Part shown: positions 1 through 6,976 of the stretch, piece after piece
How the letters are laid out: every line of letters starts with the position of its first letter
Numbering within the stretch: the stretch's first letter is position 1
Assembly (NCBI GenBank): GCA_910576775.1
Contig: CAJTJV010000036.1
Location: 1 to 29,815 of the forward strand
Direction of reading: 5' to 3'
From: an uncultured Muribaculaceae bacterium
GTDB lineage: Bacteria; Bacteroidota; Bacteroidia; Bacteroidales; Muribaculaceae
Length of the DNA stretch: 29,815 nt
Position numbers and translations under genes: made by a program
Notes under the pieces: model-generated
What the model was told of the DNA's origin: nothing
The model's database searches: none
Seen by the model: only the letters and a program-made list of their open reading frames with translations

Positions 1-73
1 CGAGCGGGAGTATCTTCGGCGAAGCCAAAGATAGTGATAAGTTGAATATAACGCCAAACTTGTTTGAGCTTTG
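1..73 (-). repeat. Dispersed intergenic hairpin repeat, left copy
   Basis: A second copy lies at 21184-21255 in the same orientation. Shared landmarks are CGAGCG, AGTATCTTCG, CAAAGATA, GATAA and a final TTTG. The core is a hairpin: 11-20 pairs with 24-33 around the loop at 21-23. One pair (17 with 27) is C.A on the plus strand but G.U on the minus strand, so the hairpin is best formed by minus-strand RNA. It is cut by the window edge, so its true start is unknown. I cannot assign a function. It lacks the T-run of an intrinsic terminator. Confidence 0.6.
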
Positions 74-493
74 TTGAGCCGGGAGTCACGGCTTTTCCAT
101 TTAAAAATGCTTGAATATTTCAATAGCGATGTACTCGAATAGTTACAAGCATCTTGTAAACTCAAAAGAAAGGGTCGTATGCGAGAGCCGCGTCAGCGGC
201 GGCAGCTCTGTAGGCCCGGGCAAGGCACGCAGCCCGGGTATTATTTTGCAATTGAGCGGCGTAGCTGCGGCACTGTGCCGCAGCTACGCCGCTCCGTAAA
301 TATCTGTCTGTTTCCGGCACACGGGCTTCACCCGTGCCTACAGAACTACCGCTGCCACGCAGCTCCAGTCGTGATATTTATCTGTCGATATGCAGGGATT
401 ATCACAATTATTGCGTGTTGTTGTTTTATTCCCATCTGCTTCCATGGTCAAATGAAAGGCTATAGAGAACATTGTTTCCCACTCCGGATATAT
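74..493. other. Gene-free intergenic stretch left of the lipoprotein operon
   Basis: Apart from the repeat at 1-73 and the palindromic element at 198-356, I see no gene here. A short palindrome, TTACAAG-CAT-CTTGTAA, lies near 142-158. The stretch 357-493 follows the stop codon of the transglutaminase-like gene and shows no convincing hairpin with a T-run, so that operon's terminator is not visible. Confidence 0.5.
198..356. repeat. Palindromic element with terminal inverted repeats (REP/MITE-like)
   Basis: The ends are imperfect inverted repeats. 198-215 matches the reverse complement of 336-356 apart from a 3-base insertion and two C/T differences; both contain CTGTAGGC. Inside are three hairpin-forming segments. 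CCCGGG occurs twice around 216-238. A perfect palindrome spans 254-294, with 20-base arms around a single central base. GGCA(CA)CGGG pairs with CCCGTGCC at about 317-338. There is no coding sequence. The layout resembles REP doublets (REPINs) or a small MITE, and it sits downstream of the minus-strand operon. No target-site duplication is obvious to me. An ORF can be read through it, but it is only a by-product of the GC-rich arms. Confidence 0.6.
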
Positions 494-1987
494 TCAATTT
501 TTGAGTTGTATTACCTCTGCGGATGTCTGTTTGAATCGGGGCATGGCCTGTCCGACATTTGCATAGATGAATGTCGGGTCGCAGACGATATACTTTCTTC
601 CGTCGATGTTCAGATAATCGCCTTGCATATCGGAGTCGAAACAAACTGCTGTCGCCAAGTGACCGGGGTAGTGTAGAAGCACGACATCCAGCCCGAGCAG
701 ATCACGGACTAAGATAGTGAAGAGTATCGCTCTGTCCTCACAGTCGGAGTATGGATAGAACAAGGTCTCGTCGGCGAACAGAGGACGCTCCGTGCCGAAC
801 TGTTTCTCGTCGGTAGCATATTCGAATGCTGTCTGGACGAAATGCAGCAGTATGTTGGCTGCCGTTATGTTGTCCTTGCCTTCTATCTGTTTTTTAAGCA
901 CCGGGTACAATTGCTCTTTTGCCAATGAGCTCAACGATGCGTTGGAATAGATATCCCAGTTGGCACATAGAGGATAATCGTTGTAGAAATCAATCAGCCG
1001 TTTGTTTACGGATATTGAAAGCGACAGGTCTTTGTCTGTCTCGGATTTCAGATGTCGGGCTTCAGTCATGCTTATCGGCAACGCCGGTTCCTTGGCAAGT
1101 CTCAGTGAAAATTCCTGTTCGTTCGGAAATTCATGGTTGAATACGTTGATTGACTTTGAGGCCGGCGAATTATCGACGATGTAATAGTTGCGATTTCCGA
1201 TGGTGATATAAAGATATCTGAAAATAGTCTCTTTTGAAGGCAATAGCAGTACGAGCTTTGTATCCGAACGGCCGATGCGCACTTTATATCCCGATTGCGT
1301 GAGAATATACATCTGCATCAACCGGGCCTCGTTTAACCGCGATGACGGAAAGAATTCAGTTGTCATCCGTTCTACGAAGCGCACATACCCCCAGTCAGGC
1401 AGCCGCAGTTTGTCGCGGTAATCGAGACATTCAGAAACCACATGCAGGTATTTGTCCGAGGAAAGAATGCGCCATCCGTCGGCGACATTGTTTTCATTGA
1501 TACCTTGCAGAGTGTACATCATATCGGGTTCGAGTGATACGCGGCAGTCAGCCCCATAAAATGAGAACGAAAAAGACGGTCTGGCAGGTGCGACCGGCTC
1601 AGGAAGTGGTACAACCGGCTCGGGAACTGTCCGATTATCCGGAATAACGACAGGCTTTTTATGCGGAATGGGGTCGTTCGACGGTTCTAATTCCGGAGTC
1701 TTTATGACAGGGGCGGGAGGCTCGGGAGACGGCGGAACCGGAATTGCCGGCTCCGTCCTGTATTCCGGCCACGTGCGGCGCATATAATCCTCGAACTCCG
1801 CATTCACACGCTCTCGGTAAGCCCTGAACTCCTGCTGCTTCTCCGATTTATATTTGGCGAAAGCCTCCCGTTGCCGCTGCTTGTAATCATCAAACGACTG
1901 TGCGTTGGCTGAAGATGCAAAACAAGATGATAAAACGATTGCAGTTTTTATAATCGAGCGAATGCGATTTACGCGGAAAACTTGCAT
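494..1987 (-). CDS. Secreted transglutaminase-like protein with coiled and proline-rich N-terminus
   Basis: 497 residues. Residues 1-30 form a signal peptide (basic start, hydrophobic stretch, likely cleavage after SANA). Residues 32-70 are highly charged and probably helical. Residues 79-137 are a proline-rich linker with repeated PEP/PVP. The C-terminal third carries what looks like a transglutaminase-like Cys-His-Asp triad: C416 in YSDCEDRA, H443 in PGHLATAV and D470 in CDPTF. This papain-like fold is often a protease or amidase rather than a true crosslinker. It is the last gene of a five-gene operon, 27 bases after the previous stop. The likely location is periplasm or outer membrane. 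The substrate is unknown; the triad assignment is by eye, but its spacing and context fit well. Confidence 0.8.
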   Translation of the reverse strand: MQVFRVNRIRSIIKTAIVLSSCFASSANAQSFDDYKQRQREAFAKYKSEKQQEFRAYRERVNAEFEDYMRRTWPEYRTEPAIPVPPSPEPPAPVIKTPELEPSNDPIPHKKPVVIPDNRTVPEPVVPLPEPVAPARPSFSFSFYGADCRVSLEPDMMYTLQGINENNVADGWRILSSDKYLHVVSECLDYRDKLRLPDWGYVRFVERMTTEFFPSSRLNEARLMQMYILTQSGYKVRIGRSDTKLVLLLPSKETIFRYLYITIGNRNYYIVDNSPASKSINVFNHEFPNEQEFSLRLAKEPALPISMTEARHLKSETDKDLSLSISVNKRLIDFYNDYPLCANWDIYSNASLSSLAKEQLYPVLKKQIEGKDNITAANILLHFVQTAFEYATDEKQFGTERPLFADETLFYPYSDCEDRAILFTILVRDLLGLDVVLLHYPGHLATAVCFDSDMQGDYLNIDGRKYIVCDPTFIYANVGQAMPRFKQTSAEVIQLKN

Positions 1988-2014
1988 TTCAGTAGTAAAA
2001 TTGATTTTCGAGGT

Positions 2015-3283
2015 TTATTTTAAAGAACGGACACATCGTACCCTAAAACTGGAGTCGTTATAATAGTCGCCTATACTCCCTGTGCCGAAATTGTATGTAT
2101 AGGTGGATCCTAAGGTACTTGGGTCTTGTGTCCAATAGATGTTACTTGATAATTTTAATATGACTTTGTGACGATATATAGCTATACATTCTCCACGAGT
2201 GGGTAAACGCCAGTCGGAGAATCCGCAGATTTTAGACTCTTTGCACATTTTTTTTGCATCATAAGACGTCGCACCGGTGCTGATGTCTTTTGTCTGAACC
2301 ATCAGCCCCTCTTGTTTAAGAATAATATATAAGCCATTGCCGAATTCGACGGATTCGCCGTAATATGTGCCGTTTTCATTCATAATATACGACCTTACGT
2401 AATAGGTTGAGCCATCTGTTAATCCCGAAATATTGGCACTGAATTCTGTACCGTTTCCTTTTACACTGACTTTTGTAGTCGCATTGCTTGGATCGTCGAT
2501 CGTTGGGTTGGGAAATGAAGCGGAATACACAAAACCTTTTTCAGTATATGCAGGTTCTCCCTTGTATTCGACAGATCCGTTTAATGTCGCCGTGTTTTTT
2601 GAAATATTAGTAACAGGTAAGGTTCTGACAGCCGGAGTACCATCGATTCTAAATGATAATACATTCCCGAATTCCGTTCCTTTCGAATTTTTTGCATATG
2701 CCTGAACATACCATTTTCCGATTGAGAGGTCTTCAATATTTGCATTGAATGTGGAAGATTTGGATGCTATGATTTTTTTTCCAATGGTAATTTTATCCGG
2801 CGCATCCGAATAAATAAATCCAACTTCATTCGGTGGATAGTCCCTCATCATTAGATAATCAAATTGTGTGTCATATTCTCCAGTTATAGTAGCTTTATTG
2901 CCCACGACAGATACTTCCAAAGTCCGTACAGTAAGATATGTCATGGTTTTATTCAGTTGCATGTCTGCTCGGGCTGTACGTCCGGATTCAACAATCACGC
3001 TATATTTCGTATCCATATAGCCGGAGGCTACGACCTTCAGTGTATAAGCACCCGGTTGCAGGTTGTCAAATTCATAATGGCCGTCATCGTATGTTACAGT
3101 CTTTAAAAGCAGCATAGATGTATCGCCCTGATATAGTTCCACACCGGTTGCTCTCATCGGTTCTGCGGTTTCTTTGACTGTCACGACACCGTATATCTCG
3201 CCTGTTGCCGTTTTTTCGTCCTCTGTGCATGAAACGAGGCCTATAATAAGAAGAAGCGCGAAAATAATCTTTTTCATAATCAT
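2015..3283 (-). CDS. Lipoprotein with carboxypeptidase-regulatory-like, FN3-like and DUF1566-like regions
   Basis: 422 residues from the first ATG; a second in-frame ATG two codons later (3277) gives MKKIIF and may be the true start. The lipobox is LVSC at about residue 19. Residues about 28-110 (GVVTVKETAEP, then GHYEFDNLQPGAYTL) look like a carboxypeptidase regulatory-like (CnaB-type) beta sandwich. Residues about 110-318 hold two FN3-like repeats with paired phrases such as EVGFIYSD and EKGFVYSA, and YVQAYAKN and YVRSYIMN. The C-terminus (WRLPTRGEC, then FRVRCVR) resembles the DUF1566/Fib_succ_major module of Bacteroidetes surface lipoproteins. It starts 3 bases after the upstream gene. 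It is probably surface-exposed; binding partner unknown. Confidence 0.8.
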   Translation of the reverse strand: MIMKKIIFALLLIIGLVSCTEDEKTATGEIYGVVTVKETAEPMRATGVELYQGDTSMLLLKTVTYDDGHYEFDNLQPGAYTLKVVASGYMDTKYSVIVESGRTARADMQLNKTMTYLTVRTLEVSVVGNKATITGEYDTQFDYLMMRDYPPNEVGFIYSDAPDKITIGKKIIASKSSTFNANIEDLSIGKWYVQAYAKNSKGTEFGNVLSFRIDGTPAVRTLPVTNISKNTATLNGSVEYKGEPAYTEKGFVYSASFPNPTIDDPSNATTKVSVKGNGTEFSANISGLTDGSTYYVRSYIMNENGTYYGESVEFGNGLYIILKQEGLMVQTKDISTGATSYDAKKMCKESKICGFSDWRLPTRGECIAIYRHKVILKLSSNIYWTQDPSTLGSTYTYNFGTGSIGDYYNDSSFRVRCVRSLK

Positions 3284-3286
3284 TTA

Positions 3287-3610
3287 CTAAGGCTGCTTGG
3301 TAATGGTGATATTTATTTCAGTATTCTCTCCTGTAATGGCTGTTACAGATTTGCGGTTGGTGACATAACCTGTTTTCTGAACCGTAACGGTGTATTGCTG
3401 TGGGGTAAGACCCTGGAATTCGAAATAGCCGTCATTGCCGGTTATTTTTGTGAAGCCGCCGGGGCTAAGGACTACACTGCAACCCGTCACAGGGTCTCCC
3501 GATTCATAATCGCATACAACGCCGTGGAGAATAGAGAAGATATCGACTTCCGTTTTCGAACATGCTGTAAGGATGAACAGCGAGATGAAGCAAAATATTA
3601 TTTCTCTCAT
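3287..3610 (-). CDS. Small lipoprotein with a single carboxypeptidase-regulatory-like domain
   Basis: 107 residues: a signal peptide with lipobox LTAC (Cys at about residue 17) followed by one CnaB-type beta-sandwich unit (GVVCDYESGDPVTGCSVVL, then GYFEFQGLTPQQYTV). It is similar in kind to the N-terminal domain of the next gene downstream, which suggests partial duplication. The stop lies only 3 bases before that gene's ATG, so the two are very likely translationally coupled. It is probably an outer-membrane lipoprotein acting as an adaptor or structural subunit; no enzymatic residues are seen. Confidence 0.78.
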   Translation of the reverse strand: MREIIFCFISLFILTACSKTEVDIFSILHGVVCDYESGDPVTGCSVVLSPGGFTKITGNDGYFEFQGLTPQQYTVTVQKTGYVTNRKSVTAITGENTEINITITKQP

Positions 3611-3628
3611 GATTGTTAAAGGTTTAAA

Positions 3629-4420
3629 TCAAAATGTGACGCTGACATACAGCCCTTTGGAATATTGGTCGGCATACGGGGCGAAAGCCATGCCGGCATC
3701 ACCGACAACGACGTGTTTCTTGCCTTTGGCGACAATGCCGTCAATTACGTTCCACACGTATATGGTCACTGCTCCGGCTATGAATCCGTTGCGGATATTG
3801 CCCATATTGTCGGCCTTATTGACATAATTCTGTATTTCGGATGCGCTGTGTGTGCGCTTGATTTTGGATTGGTAGGATGAGCGGAGACCTTCGAATACTA
3901 TGATTCCTCCTACAGCTGCAACCTCACCTGCGATGAACAGCGCGCCGCGGACGGTCTGTCCCTTGTGAATCTGAGCCATGCCGGGAACGAATACACGCGG
4001 CGAGAATTTATATTTGTTGGAGACCGAGACCGGTTCGTACCGGTATTGCGGATTTTTGGCTGTCTGAACCAACAGGTATGTGCGGTATTCTCCAGCTCCC
4101 AACCGCTCTGTATATTGGTCGATGATGCGGGCTTTGACAGTCAGGTCGTCGCTGCCTTCTACATGGATATTGCCGTTGGAAATGCTTAGTTTCGAACGGC
4201 GGCCTGTAGCAAGGCTTCTGCGTTCGATGATGGTCTGAGCCGCTTTGTCGCGTGCGTTTTCCTCCGAATAGCCGGTAGCTGAAACGACCTCGATATAGGA
4301 ATTCGGTTTCTCCACGAAATAACCGTTCGCCCATGATGGACGTTCAGTCGAATAGCCATACTGCCCCATGGTTATTGTATGGAGCAGCAGGCTACATAAT
4401 AATAGAGCTAAGAATCTCAT
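3629..4420 (-). CDS. Secreted/membrane protein with LPP20-like N-terminus and DUF5683-like C-terminus
   Basis: 263 residues with a signal peptide (about 1-19, then QYGYSTERP). Residues about 35-120 (EVVSATGYSEENARDKAAQTI, then GEYRTYLLVQ) have the alternating helix and strand look of LPP20/FlgO-type domains. The C-terminal half has two hydrophobic segments, GALFIAGEVAAVGGIIVFEG and RNGFIAGAVTIYVWNVIDGIV, preceded by FVPGMAQIHKGQ, a motif like those in DUF5683-type Bacteroidetes proteins. It lies 5 bases after the upstream gene, which also has an LPP20-like body, so the two may form a pair. The biochemical role is unknown. Confidence 0.72.
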   Translation of the reverse strand: MRFLALLLCSLLLHTITMGQYGYSTERPSWANGYFVEKPNSYIEVVSATGYSEENARDKAAQTIIERRSLATGRRSKLSISNGNIHVEGSDDLTVKARIIDQYTERLGAGEYRTYLLVQTAKNPQYRYEPVSVSNKYKFSPRVFVPGMAQIHKGQTVRGALFIAGEVAAVGGIIVFEGLRSSYQSKIKRTHSASEIQNYVNKADNMGNIRNGFIAGAVTIYVWNVIDGIVAKGKKHVVVGDAGMAFAPYADQYSKGLYVSVTF

Positions 4421-4425
4421 AAAGC

Positions 4426-5016
4426 TTATTTGTTTTCCTTGAAATCTTTGAAAGATTCTTTCATGCGCTGGCGGAACTGGTCTTCCTTAAAGCGGATTTT
4501 GAGTTCTTCGTCTTCGGAAACATAGTCGGCAATCTTGTCAGCAACCGCTTTTTTAGAGATTCGTATGCCGATGAAGCAATTGACATTTCCTTTATCATCT
4601 ACTGCGGAAAATACCGGCCCTTTTGATGCCTGTGTATCATTTACGATTACGTCGATAAGCTGAGTGCCTCCACGTTCAATCTTGGCTTCGATATCGGTTC
4701 CCGAGTTGTTCCCGACTGAATTCATATAGTCGTCGACAGCCCCTTTGTAAGCGTGTTTCATCTTTTGACGAATCATGTTCTGGGCATTCGTAAGAGCCGC
4801 CAGCTGTAATTCTCCCATTCGTGCTTGCGGTCCGGATGCGATGCCGGTAGCTCCGAAATAATCTTCAGTGTCGTTTTCGGCGGCAGGAGCTTCGTAGACA
4901 TCCCCGAATGGATTTGTCGAACGGGGTGCCGATGCCATTGAATTTTTCGAAGATCCACATGAGGATAGGGCAGCAGCCATTGCTACAGCTACCATAATTA
5001 ATGTAAGATTTTTCAT
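4426..5016 (-). CDS. LPP20-like lipoprotein
   Basis: 196 residues from ATG at 5016 (MKNLTLIMVAV). The open frame extends to 5049, but only this start gives a proper signal peptide with lipobox LSSC. The mature part (GELQLAALTNAQNMIRQK, then VNCFIGIRISKKAV) resembles LPP20-type lipoproteins, and the C-terminus is highly charged (FKEDQFRQRMKESFKDFKENK). It is the first gene of the five-gene operon; its ATG lies 55 bases downstream of the terminator of the RNA candidate at 5071-5379. No separate canonical promoter is visible in the gap, so expression may depend on read-through. Confidence 0.75.
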   Translation of the reverse strand: MKNLTLIMVAVAMAAALSSCGSSKNSMASAPRSTNPFGDVYEAPAAENDTEDYFGATGIASGPQARMGELQLAALTNAQNMIRQKMKHAYKGAVDDYMNSVGNNSGTDIEAKIERGGTQLIDVIVNDTQASKGPVFSAVDDKGNVNCFIGIRISKKAVADKIADYVSEDEELKIRFKEDQFRQRMKESFKDFKENK

Positions 5017-5070
5017 GATTGCAATAAATGTGAGTGCCGCCGGGCTCACTCGTTGGCGTTAGAATGGTAC

Positions 5071-5110
5071 AAAAAAAGCGTGAGAGCCATACTTGTTGCC
5101 CGTCCCACGC
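5071..5110 (-). terminator. Intrinsic terminator of the candidate RNA
   Basis: On the minus strand GCGTGGGA (5110-5103) pairs with TCTCACGC (5085-5078) around a 17-base loop, followed by seven Ts (5077-5071). One pair is a G.U wobble. An alternative longer fold of the same arm uses GCGTGAG near 5160-5166, so the end of the RNA could switch between two structures. Confidence 0.75.
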
Positions 5111-5379
5111 ATAGAGGCTCTGGTATTGCCCATCTCAGTTGAACGGACAACGCAGAAGCCTCACGCAGAATATGCTTACACACCGGGTGCTACGCTCGCG
5201 CGCTTTCCGGTGCGGAATATACATATCCACATAAGTCATCTACCGTTGTCTCATCCTTGACTGAGATTGAAATTTACCAGATTTCTATGCGTCAAGAAAG
5301 AGCGCCGAGTAAACGCCTTTTATATGTCTGCCGACCCGCCCGCTTATGCCCCTGACCGGGCTTCCGCGGAGCGGTCTGC
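5071..5379 (-). ncRNA. Candidate structured noncoding RNA or long attenuated leader (unidentified)
   Basis: A stretch without long ORFs, bounded by a Bacteroidetes-type promoter (boxes at 5385-5392 and 5411-5414) and an intrinsic terminator (5071-5110), predicts a minus-strand RNA of about 310 nt. Helices I can pair by eye: a 5' hairpin GACCG/CGGTC (about 5353-5375); 5168-5174 with 5222-5228 enclosing 5179-5186 with 5207-5214; and the terminator stem. Each of the last three stems contains one pair that is A.C on the plus strand but G.U on the minus strand, supporting minus-strand RNA. I see no RNase P, tmRNA, SRP or common riboswitch signature. A 6S-type RNA is possible but unproven, and a regulatory leader of the lipoprotein operon is the alternative. 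Confidence 0.6.
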
Positions 5380-5384
5380 ACTCG

Positions 5385-5414
5385 CAAAATTAATCAAATT
5401 TTGGCAATTACAAA
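5385..5414 (-). promoter_or_regulatory. Sigma-ABfr-type promoter of the candidate RNA
   Basis: On the minus strand the -33 box is TTTG (5414-5411) and the -7 box is TAATTTTG (5392-5385), separated by 18 bases. This matches TTTG/TAnnTTTG; the spacer is one base shorter than usual. Transcription would begin near 5379. Confidence 0.65.
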
Positions 5415-5434
5415 TTATTCTGATAAATATTCTT

Positions 5435-5442
5435 TAATTTTG
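5435..5442 (+). promoter_or_regulatory. Possible -7 box for the small membrane protein gene
   Basis: TAATTTTG on the plus strand, 17 bases before the ATG at 5460. No TTTG lies at the correct upstream distance, so this is a weak call. If used, the 5' leader would be only about 10 bases. It is divergent from the promoter of the RNA candidate. Confidence 0.35.
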
Positions 5443-5459
5443 TGTTCAAAACAAATATT

Positions 5460-5681
5460 ATGGCAGTGAGTAATCGCGTAAAGCGCAATATATCTTTTGT
5501 ACTTACAATTATAGGGTGTATGATTGTTGTGGTAAGGGTATTGGATCCTGTTTTAAGCGGGAGTATCGACACCAAGGGATGGGTCGATATAATAGGCGCA
5601 TGTATTATTACGTTCTGCGCATACGACAATTTCTCGGTCTACAACAAGCGGGTACGGAAAGGAATCAAGTTCGGTTCATGA
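5460..5681 (+). CDS. Small two-helix membrane protein of unknown function
   Basis: 73 residues from ATG at 5460 (MAVSNRVKRN). The frame could open at 5442, but the later ATG sits better relative to the possible -7 box. There are two hydrophobic segments, about residues 13-32 (FVLTIIGCMIVVVRVLDPVL) and 40-57 (GWVDIIGACIITFCAY), with a basic N-terminus and a basic tail (VYNKRVRKGIKFGS). I do not recognise a family. It converges on the ribbon-helix-helix gene, and the two reading frames overlap by 6 bases through back-to-back TGA stops. It is one of only two genes here on the plus strand. Confidence 0.6.
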   Translation: MAVSNRVKRNISFVLTIIGCMIVVVRVLDPVLSGSIDTKGWVDIIGACIITFCAYDNFSVYNKRVRKGIKFGS

Positions 5682-5873
5682 AATATTGTCGTCTTCTTGC
5701 TTTCCGGTATCTTTGGCCGATAAGCGGCCGTGTCGACGGAGGGCGTCGGCTATTATCCATTGAATCTGTCCGTTGACGGAGCGGAATTCCTGTGCCGCCC
5801 ACGCCTCCACTTTTTCCATTGTGGCGGCGTCGAGGCGGAGCAGAAAACTTTTACCGGCTTCTTTTTTGGCCAT
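5676..5873 (-). CDS. Arc-like ribbon-helix-helix DNA-binding protein
   Basis: 65 residues. The pattern KSFLLRLDAATMEKVEAWA-EFRSVNGQIQWIIADAL matches the Arc/MetJ ribbon-helix-helix fold: an N-terminal beta strand that binds the major groove, then two helices, with the typical RSVNGQI turn. The C-terminal tail is acidic and probably disordered. It begins 2 bases after the SPFH gene, so the two are co-transcribed. SPFH followed by a small Arc-like protein is a pairing I recall from other Bacteroidales genomes; the protein may autoregulate the unit. It is not obviously an antitoxin, since no toxin-like neighbour is present. Confidence 0.8.
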   Translation of the reverse strand: MAKKEAGKSFLLRLDAATMEKVEAWAAQEFRSVNGQIQWIIADALRRHGRLSAKDTGKQEDDNIS

Positions 5874-5875
5874 TA

Positions 5876-6853
5876 TCAGTTATATAGTGTGCCGGTGTTG
5901 ACTACGGGTTGAGCGGGTTCGTCGGCGCAGAGCACTACAAGGAGATTGCTAACCATCGCGGCCTTGCGTTCTTCGTCGAGTTCCACTATCTGTTCTTCTT
6001 TAAGTTCGTTGAGAGCCATCTTTACCATTGACACCGCCCCTTCGACAATCTTTTCGCGTGCTGAGATTATGGCGGATGCCTGTTGACGACGGAGCATCAC
6101 GGCTGCGATTTCGGGAGCATAGGCAAGGTAGTTGAGACGTGCCTCGACAACCTCGATGCCGGCCATCGACAGGCGTTCGTTAAGCTTTTCTTCAAGTAGT
6201 TCGACTATTTCGTGGCTACCGCTGCGAAGCGTGACTTGTTCGGACTTGGCTTCTTCGTCGTCATAGGCGAAGCGGCCTGTGACTTCGCGAAGTGCGGCGT
6301 CGCTCTGGATTTTCACGAAGGCTTCGAGGGCTTTTGATGTAGAGGTCTGCTGGGTGGTGATATTGGTTTTTCCACCTGATTCTACTGTGACAACGGCAGT
6401 TTCGCCGGAGTCGACATCGAAGACGGCGCGGTAGGTATCTTTCACTTTCCATACGAGCACCATGCCAATCATTACCGGATTGCCGACTTTGTCGTTGACT
6501 TTTATTGGAGCCACGTCCATGTTGCGTATGCGCAGAGATACTTTCTTTGCCGTCATGAACGGGTTGCGCCAGTAGAAACCTGTTTTGCGGAACGTCCCCC
6601 GGTAATTGCCGAAGAATATCATGACTCTCGACTGGTTGGGCTGCTGTATGAAGAATCCGCACAGGCAGATGATGAACAATATGCCGAGTAGCGGGGTGAT
6701 TATAAAGGCTGCGACGGAGAGTGTGTTTATAGCAAGATATACGCTTGCCACCATGAGTGCCGGAATTATGATTAGAATTACGAACAGAGCGAGGAACCCG
6801 TTGACGGTATTGCCGGGGTAGGTGAACTCCTTGTTGCTGGCTGAAGTTTTCAT
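5876..6853 (-). CDS. SPFH/band-7 (stomatin-prohibitin-like) membrane protein
   Basis: 325 residues. Two membrane segments lie near the N-terminus (about 21-45 and 48-70). Then comes FFIQQPNQSRVMIFFGNYRGT, the typical entry to a band-7 domain, which runs to about residue 245 with PVMIGMVLVWKVKDTYRAVFDVD and the helical RLSMAGIEVVEARLNYLAYAPEIA. The C-terminal helices (QQASAIISAREKIVEGAVSMV) would oligomerise. Family members form large membrane rings that scaffold proteases or define membrane microdomains; the specific partner is not indicated. The gene has its own promoter (6894-6925), whose -33 box lies inside the terminator of the gene upstream. Confidence 0.88.
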   Translation of the reverse strand: MKTSASNKEFTYPGNTVNGFLALFVILIIIPALMVASVYLAINTLSVAAFIITPLLGILFIICLCGFFIQQPNQSRVMIFFGNYRGTFRKTGFYWRNPFMTAKKVSLRIRNMDVAPIKVNDKVGNPVMIGMVLVWKVKDTYRAVFDVDSGETAVVTVESGGKTNITTQQTSTSKALEAFVKIQSDAALREVTGRFAYDDEEAKSEQVTLRSGSHEIVELLEEKLNERLSMAGIEVVEARLNYLAYAPEIAAVMLRRQQASAIISAREKIVEGAVSMVKMALNELKEEQIVELDEERKAAMVSNLLVVLCADEPAQPVVNTGTLYN

Positions 6854-6893
6854 ATTGGAAATGTGATATTAAAATGATATTATATTCATAGCG

Positions 6894-6925
6894 CAAATGT
6901 ATGCATAAAAATTTTCTCCGCCAAA
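6894..6925 (-). promoter_or_regulatory. Promoter of the SPFH-RHH operon
   Basis: On the minus strand TTTG (6925-6922), a 20-base spacer, then TACATTTG (6901-6894). The leader to the ATG at 6853 is about 35 bases. The -33 box and most of the spacer overlap the terminator hairpin at 6911-6953. Confidence 0.75.
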
Positions 6926-6953
6926 TTTTTCATAGAAAATTGGCGGAGAAAAT
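6907..6953 (-). terminator. Intrinsic terminator of the six-hairpin glycosidase gene
   Basis: Perfect 14-base arms (6911-6924 and 6940-6953) contain CTCCGCC/GGCGGAG, and the stem extends inward as T4/A4 after one bulge. On the minus strand the hairpin is followed by a T-run (6911-6907). It lies 24 bases after the stop codon at 6977. Confidence 0.85.
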
Positions 6954-6976
6954 AATCCAAAGTGAGTTTGTGTTGT

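Noticed and set aside
198..356. CRISPR array or attachment site
   Set aside because: The repeats are inverted rather than direct and spaced, and there are no cas or integrase genes nearby.
179..676. Plus-strand ORF of 165 codons at the left edge
   Set aside because: It runs through the palindromic element and into the 3' end of the transglutaminase-like gene; its sequence has no domain and is explained by these.
5071..5379. RNase P RNA, tmRNA, SRP RNA or a common riboswitch for the RNA candidate
   Set aside because: I found no GAGGAAAGTC/ACAGAA signature (RNase P), no tRNA-like end (tmRNA), no SRP-type GGAAGCAGCC loop, and no cobalamin or TPP core motifs. 6S RNA cannot be excluded by eye.
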